A stretch of DNA of 64,000 nucleotides from positions 2,356,001-2,420,000 of the forward strand of contig NC_007952.1 of the NCBI RefSeq assembly GCF_000013645.1, read 5' to 3'. The translations under genes were made by a program, and so were the position numbers. The notes below the pieces were generated by a model, which was not told the origin of the DNA, made no database searches, and was given only the letters and a program-made list of their open reading frames with translations. Below, piece after piece: positions 60,902 through 64,000 of the stretch. Position 1 is the stretch's first letter. Every line of letters begins with the position of its first letter. The DNA comes from Paraburkholderia xenovorans LB400. Its GTDB lineage: Bacteria > Pseudomonadota > Gammaproteobacteria > Burkholderiales > Burkholderiaceae.

Positions 60902-61223
60902 GGTGAACTCGTGGAATTGGGGCGTGGTGTTGATTCGATGCGGCCCGATCTATCGGTCATGCGCTCTCTCGCGCATTTCCGGAGCGGACTTCGTTTGGCG
61001 CGTGAGTTCGCAGACCGGATAGATGGGCAACGGAAACCCGCAACGTGCGGCTCAAGCCACGCGTTTCAACGACAGGACGTGCAGATCGGTCAGCGCGGAC
61101 AGCGGAAGGTCGGACAGGTCATCGCCTCTCTCCAGATGAGGTGCGGCTCATCATAGAGGGCAGCAATGCAGCGGTCTACGAAGGGATTTTCGAAAGGAAA
61201 GCGGGAAAAATGATTTGGGTAAC
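60902..61223. other. Upstream region of metQ, nothing recognised
   Basis: About 320 bp between metQ and the terminator of the efflux gene. It should contain the metQ promoter. I looked for SAM or SAH riboswitch features and found none that I could support. Confidence 0.5.
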
Positions 61224-61258
61224 AAAAAGCCGGGGCCGCGCTTTCGCGCGGCCCCGGC
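61224..61258 (-). terminator. Strong terminator of the efflux operon
   Basis: GCCGGGGCCGCGC (61229-61241) and GCGCGGCCCCGGC (61246-61258) form a perfect 13-bp stem around TTTC. On the minus strand it is followed by a run of T (AAAAA at 61224-61228 on +). Confidence 0.93.
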
Positions 61259-61287
61259 GTCCACCGCCCGTCCCTCACAGGACAAAC

Positions 61288-62901
61288 TTACTGCTTCGCC
61301 ACCTGCTGCACGGAAGCGGAAGCGGGCGCCGACGCAGCAACCGCCGCCACAGGAGCCGATGCCGGCGCAACCGCGCCCACCGCCGTATCCGGCGCATTCA
61401 CGCCGCCCCAGCCACCGCCCAGCGCGCGAATCAGATTAACCGTCGCCACCGCCTGCGTGCCCGACAGATGGCTCGCCTGCAACTGCGAAATCAGCACCTG
61501 CCGCTCGCCATCGATCACGTCCAGATAGCTGACCGCGCCTTCCGTGTACTGCGTACGCGACAGATGCGCCGCCCGTTGCGATGCCTGCACCGCATCGTTC
61601 TGCTCGCGCATCTGATCGTCGAGCAGGCGCAAATCGGCGAGGTTGTCTTCGACTTCACGGAACGCCACCAGCACCTGTTGACGATACTGCGCAACGTCCT
61701 CGTCGTACTTCGAACGGGCTTGCGCGAGATTCGCCTTGCGGCGGCCGCCGTCGAACAAAGGCAGCGTCAACGCCGTGCCGGCAAACGGCCCGAGAATGAA
61801 CGCCCGGCTCGACCACATGAACAGATCGCCGAGCGTCGCCGACTCAAAACCAGCTGCACCGGTGATGTCGAGCTTCGGGAAGAACGCCGATTTCGCCAGG
61901 CCGACACGCGCGTTCGCGGCCTGCATCGCCCGTTCCGCAGCCGAAATATCCGGGCGGCGCTCAAGCAACGCCGAGGGCAGACCCGGCGGCACCCGCACCG
62001 TCACCGGCACCAGCGGCGCTTCCGCGAACGAGAAATCCGCCGGCGGCTTGCCGAGCAGAATCGCGAGGCTATGCTCCGACGCGGCACGCTGACGCGCCAC
62101 GCCCACGGCGTCCGCACGCGCACTCGCGAGTTCGTTGCGGGCCCGCGAGACATCCAGTTCGCCGATATCGCCTTCCTTGAAACGCCGTTCGACGAGCTTC
62201 AGCGTATCCTCGCGCAACGCCACGGTGCGGCGGTACAGGTCCTGGTCCGTATCGAGCTCGCGCAACTGGAAGTAGTTCTGCGCGACGTCCGCCTGCAACG
62301 ACAGTTGCACGGAACGGAACAGCGCTTCGCTTTGCTGCTCGTCCGCCCGCGACGCGTTCACGTTCGAACCGACCCGCCCGAACAGATCCGCCTCGTACGA
62401 TGCGCCAACCTGCGCGCGCCAGATCGTGCCGTTCGTGCCGCCCGCGTTGTCCGGCAGGAATTGCGACGCCGCCGAAGCACGCTCGCGCGTTGGGCCAAAG
62501 CCCGCGTCGAGCTTCGGGAACCAGTCCGACCTGGCCGCCTGCGTCACCGCCCGCGCCTGCTGCACGCGCGCCGCGGCGGCCTTCAGGTCCTGATTGGCGG
62601 CGGCCGCCTGCTCTTCGAGCGCGTTGAGCTGCGGGTCGCCGAAAATCGTCCACCATTCGCCGCGATGCGCGTCGTCGGCGGGCTGCGCCTGCTTCCAGGT
62701 GCCGTTGTCCTGCGCCGATCCAGCCGACGGCGCGGACGCCGCAGACGGCGCTGACGCAGCGGGCGCTTCCTTGAACGCAACCGGCGTATCCACTTCAGGC
62801 CGTTTATAAGTCGGCTCGACGGAGCAGGCAGCGAGCAATGCAACCAGCAAACCGCTGGCAGCCGCCCGGCCCCACCCACTCAAAGATTCAAAGCGTTTCA
62901 T
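61288..62901 (-). CDS. NodT-family outer-membrane efflux lipoprotein
   Basis: A 537-residue protein with a lipoprotein signal (LLVALLAAC, Cys near 26) and two OEP domains of TolC/OprM type (LYEADLFGRVGSNVNASRAD-like core ASYEADLFGRVGSNV; PSALLERRPDISAAERAMQA; FDGGRRKANLAQARSKYD). It forms the outer-membrane channel of an RND pump. It follows the pump gene by 13 bp. Ala/Ser/Pro-rich stretches occur near residues 45-62 and at the C-terminus. Confidence 0.93.
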   Translation of the reverse strand: MKRFESLSGWGRAAASGLLVALLAACSVEPTYKRPEVDTPVAFKEAPAASAPSAASAPSAGSAQDNGTWKQAQPADDAHRGEWWTIFGDPQLNALEEQAAAANQDLKAAAARVQQARAVTQAARSDWFPKLDAGFGPTRERASAASQFLPDNAGGTNGTIWRAQVGASYEADLFGRVGSNVNASRADEQQSEALFRSVQLSLQADVAQNYFQLRELDTDQDLYRRTVALREDTLKLVERRFKEGDIGELDVSRARNELASARADAVGVARQRAASEHSLAILLGKPPADFSFAEAPLVPVTVRVPPGLPSALLERRPDISAAERAMQAANARVGLAKSAFFPKLDITGAAGFESATLGDLFMWSSRAFILGPFAGTALTLPLFDGGRRKANLAQARSKYDEDVAQYRQQVLVAFREVEDNLADLRLLDDQMREQNDAVQASQRAAHLSRTQYTEGAVSYLDVIDGERQVLISQLQASHLSGTQAVATVNLIRALGGGWGGVNAPDTAVGAVAPASAPVAAVAASAPASASVQQVAKQ

Positions 62902-62914
62902 TATTGTTTTCTCC

Positions 62915-64000
62915 TCAGGCGTCCGTCACCGGCGCGCCGTAGTGCGGCGAATCCTTCTGCGCGACGTGAATGGTTCCACCCGCCAGCGTACGCAGCACCA
63001 CATAGAACACAGGGGTCAGCATCAGACCGAACAGCGTGACGCCGAGCATGCCGAAGAACACCGCGATACCCATCGCATGACGCATCTCCGAACCGGCTCC
63101 GCTCGACAGCACCAGCGGCACCACGCCCATGATGAAAGCGATCGACGTCATCAGGATCGGCCGCAGACGCAAGCGGCTAGCTTCGATCGCCGCCGAGAGC
63201 GGCGTATGTCCGTCGTGCTCCAGTTCGCGCGCGAATTCGACGATCAGGATCGCGTTCTTCGCCGACAACCCCACCAGCACCATCAAACCGATCTGCGTGA
63301 AGATGTTGTTGTCGCCACCGGTGAGCCACACGCCGGTCAGCGCGGACAGCACGCTCATCGGCACGATCAGGATCACCGCAAGCGGCAGCGTCAGGCTTTC
63401 ATACAGTGCGGCGAGCACGAGGAACACGAGCAGCACGCTGATCGGGAACACCCACAAGCCTGCATTGCCGGCCAGAATCTGCTGATACGTCAGGTCGGTC
63501 CATTCGAGCTTCACACCGTGCGGCAGGACTTCCGCCGCCACGCGTTCGGCCGCGGCCTGCGCCTGACCCGACGAGAAGCCCGGCGCCGGTCCACCGTTGA
63601 TGTCGGCAGCCGTATAGCCGTTGTAACGCACCACCATTTCCGGGCCGAACGTCGGCGTTACCGTCACCAGCGACGACAGCGGCACCATGTCGCCCGCGGC
63701 ATTGCGCGTCTTCAGTTGCAGGATGTCGTCGGCGCGCTGACGGAACGGCGCGTCCGCCTGCACCCGCACCTGATACACGCGGCCAAAACGGTTGAAGTCG
63801 TTCACATACAGCGAGCCCAGATAGATCTGCATCGTATTGAACACGTCCGTGACCGGCACACCGAGCTGCTTGGCCTTCACGCGATCGAGATCCACGTTCA
63901 GTTGCGGCACGTTGATCTGATAGCTGGAGAAGGTCGGGCCGAGTTCAGGCGTCTGTGCCGCCTTCTTCACGAACGCTTCCGCTGCCTTGTTCAACTCCGC
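62915..64000 (-). CDS. RND efflux pump inner-membrane transporter, C-terminal part (partial)
   Basis: About 362 residues from the C-terminal half of an AcrB/MexF-like transporter; the gene runs past the window edge. Visible are QLNVDLDRVKAKQLGVPVTD, VPLSSLVTVTPTFGPEMVVR, ESLTLPLAVILIVPMSVLSA, IGLMVLVGLSAKNAILIVEF and RLRPILMTSIAFIMGVVPLV. It exports drugs or solvents with the adjacent outer-membrane lipoprotein. The adaptor gene presumably lies beyond the edge. Confidence 0.95.
   Translation of the reverse strand, partial: AELNKAAEAFVKKAAQTPELGPTFSSYQINVPQLNVDLDRVKAKQLGVPVTDVFNTMQIYLGSLYVNDFNRFGRVYQVRVQADAPFRQRADDILQLKTRNAAGDMVPLSSLVTVTPTFGPEMVVRYNGYTAADINGGPAPGFSSGQAQAAAERVAAEVLPHGVKLEWTDLTYQQILAGNAGLWVFPISVLLVFLVLAALYESLTLPLAVILIVPMSVLSALTGVWLTGGDNNIFTQIGLMVLVGLSAKNAILIVEFARELEHDGHTPLSAAIEASRLRLRPILMTSIAFIMGVVPLVLSSGAGSEMRHAMGIAVFFGMLGVTLFGLMLTPVFYVVLRTLAGGTIHVAQKDSPHYGAPVTDA

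Noticed and set aside
60902..61223. Possible SAM/SAH riboswitch before metQ
   Set aside because: I could not find conserved cores of known classes; only an ordinary leader is visible.
1..64000. CRISPR arrays, tRNA/rRNA genes, insertion sequences, prophage
   Set aside because: No regularly spaced repeats, cloverleaf genes, transposase or phage structural genes were recognised.

Overview
The window is high-GC DNA from a betaproteobacterium, most likely Paraburkholderia or a close relative in the Burkholderiaceae. The basis is the gene repertoire (benzoate catabolism, DUF4148 protein, FlhDC flagellar master regulator, D-hydroxyproline catabolism, MmyB-type XRE regulators, NodT/RND efflux) and the codon use. 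No rRNA, tRNA, CRISPR array, prophage or intact insertion sequence was seen. It reads as ordinary chromosome with a few decayed genes.

Layout: the end of benC and all of benD (1-870); a TPR/glycosyltransferase gene (884-3028); a probable copper-related DUF2946 / TonB-receptor / PepSY trio (3214-7688); a decayed gene, a DUF2322 gene and a secreted NHL-repeat gene (7689-10418); a broken cNMP-thioredoxin reductase gene (10835-12143); an XRE regulator and an OmpA remnant (12255-13430). The next block (13665-18887) is the most unusual. Two small exported proteins share the C-terminal tail CVGPxxFCxxxFGS. They are followed by a TonB-dependent receptor whose promoter is overlapped by a near-consensus Zur box, and then by dedicated exbB, exbD and tonB genes. 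It could be a zinc-responsive peptide/TonB uptake, signalling or export system.

Next come ycgR (19150-19926); a fructose-type sugar ABC transporter with a ROK regulator and a perfect palindromic operator (20252-24588); a large class A penicillin-binding protein (24622-27702); an ECF sigma/anti-sigma pair (28049-29400); an amine/amino-acid oxidase; and a TetR gene. Divergent quinate/shikimate genes (31687-36648) would convert quinate or shikimate to protocatechuate. A trans-4-hydroxyproline pathway (37701-43963) has an epimerase, a three-subunit D-hydroxyproline dehydrogenase, a deaminase and a PAS-AraC regulator.

The right part holds an orphan response regulator, an MHS transporter, an Lrp regulator, DoxX, VOC, FucU and NTF2-like genes, a RelE/HigA-type toxin-antitoxin pair beside two adjacent 7-bp tandem arrays, an autoregulated-looking XRE gene, a GNAT gene with a TTG start, and flhDC behind a 635-bp leader with repeated GTTAC-type inverted repeats. 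Then come metQNI with a sulfur-acquisition flavoprotein and mntH, and finally an outer-membrane efflux lipoprotein with the end of its RND pump gene cut by the window edge.
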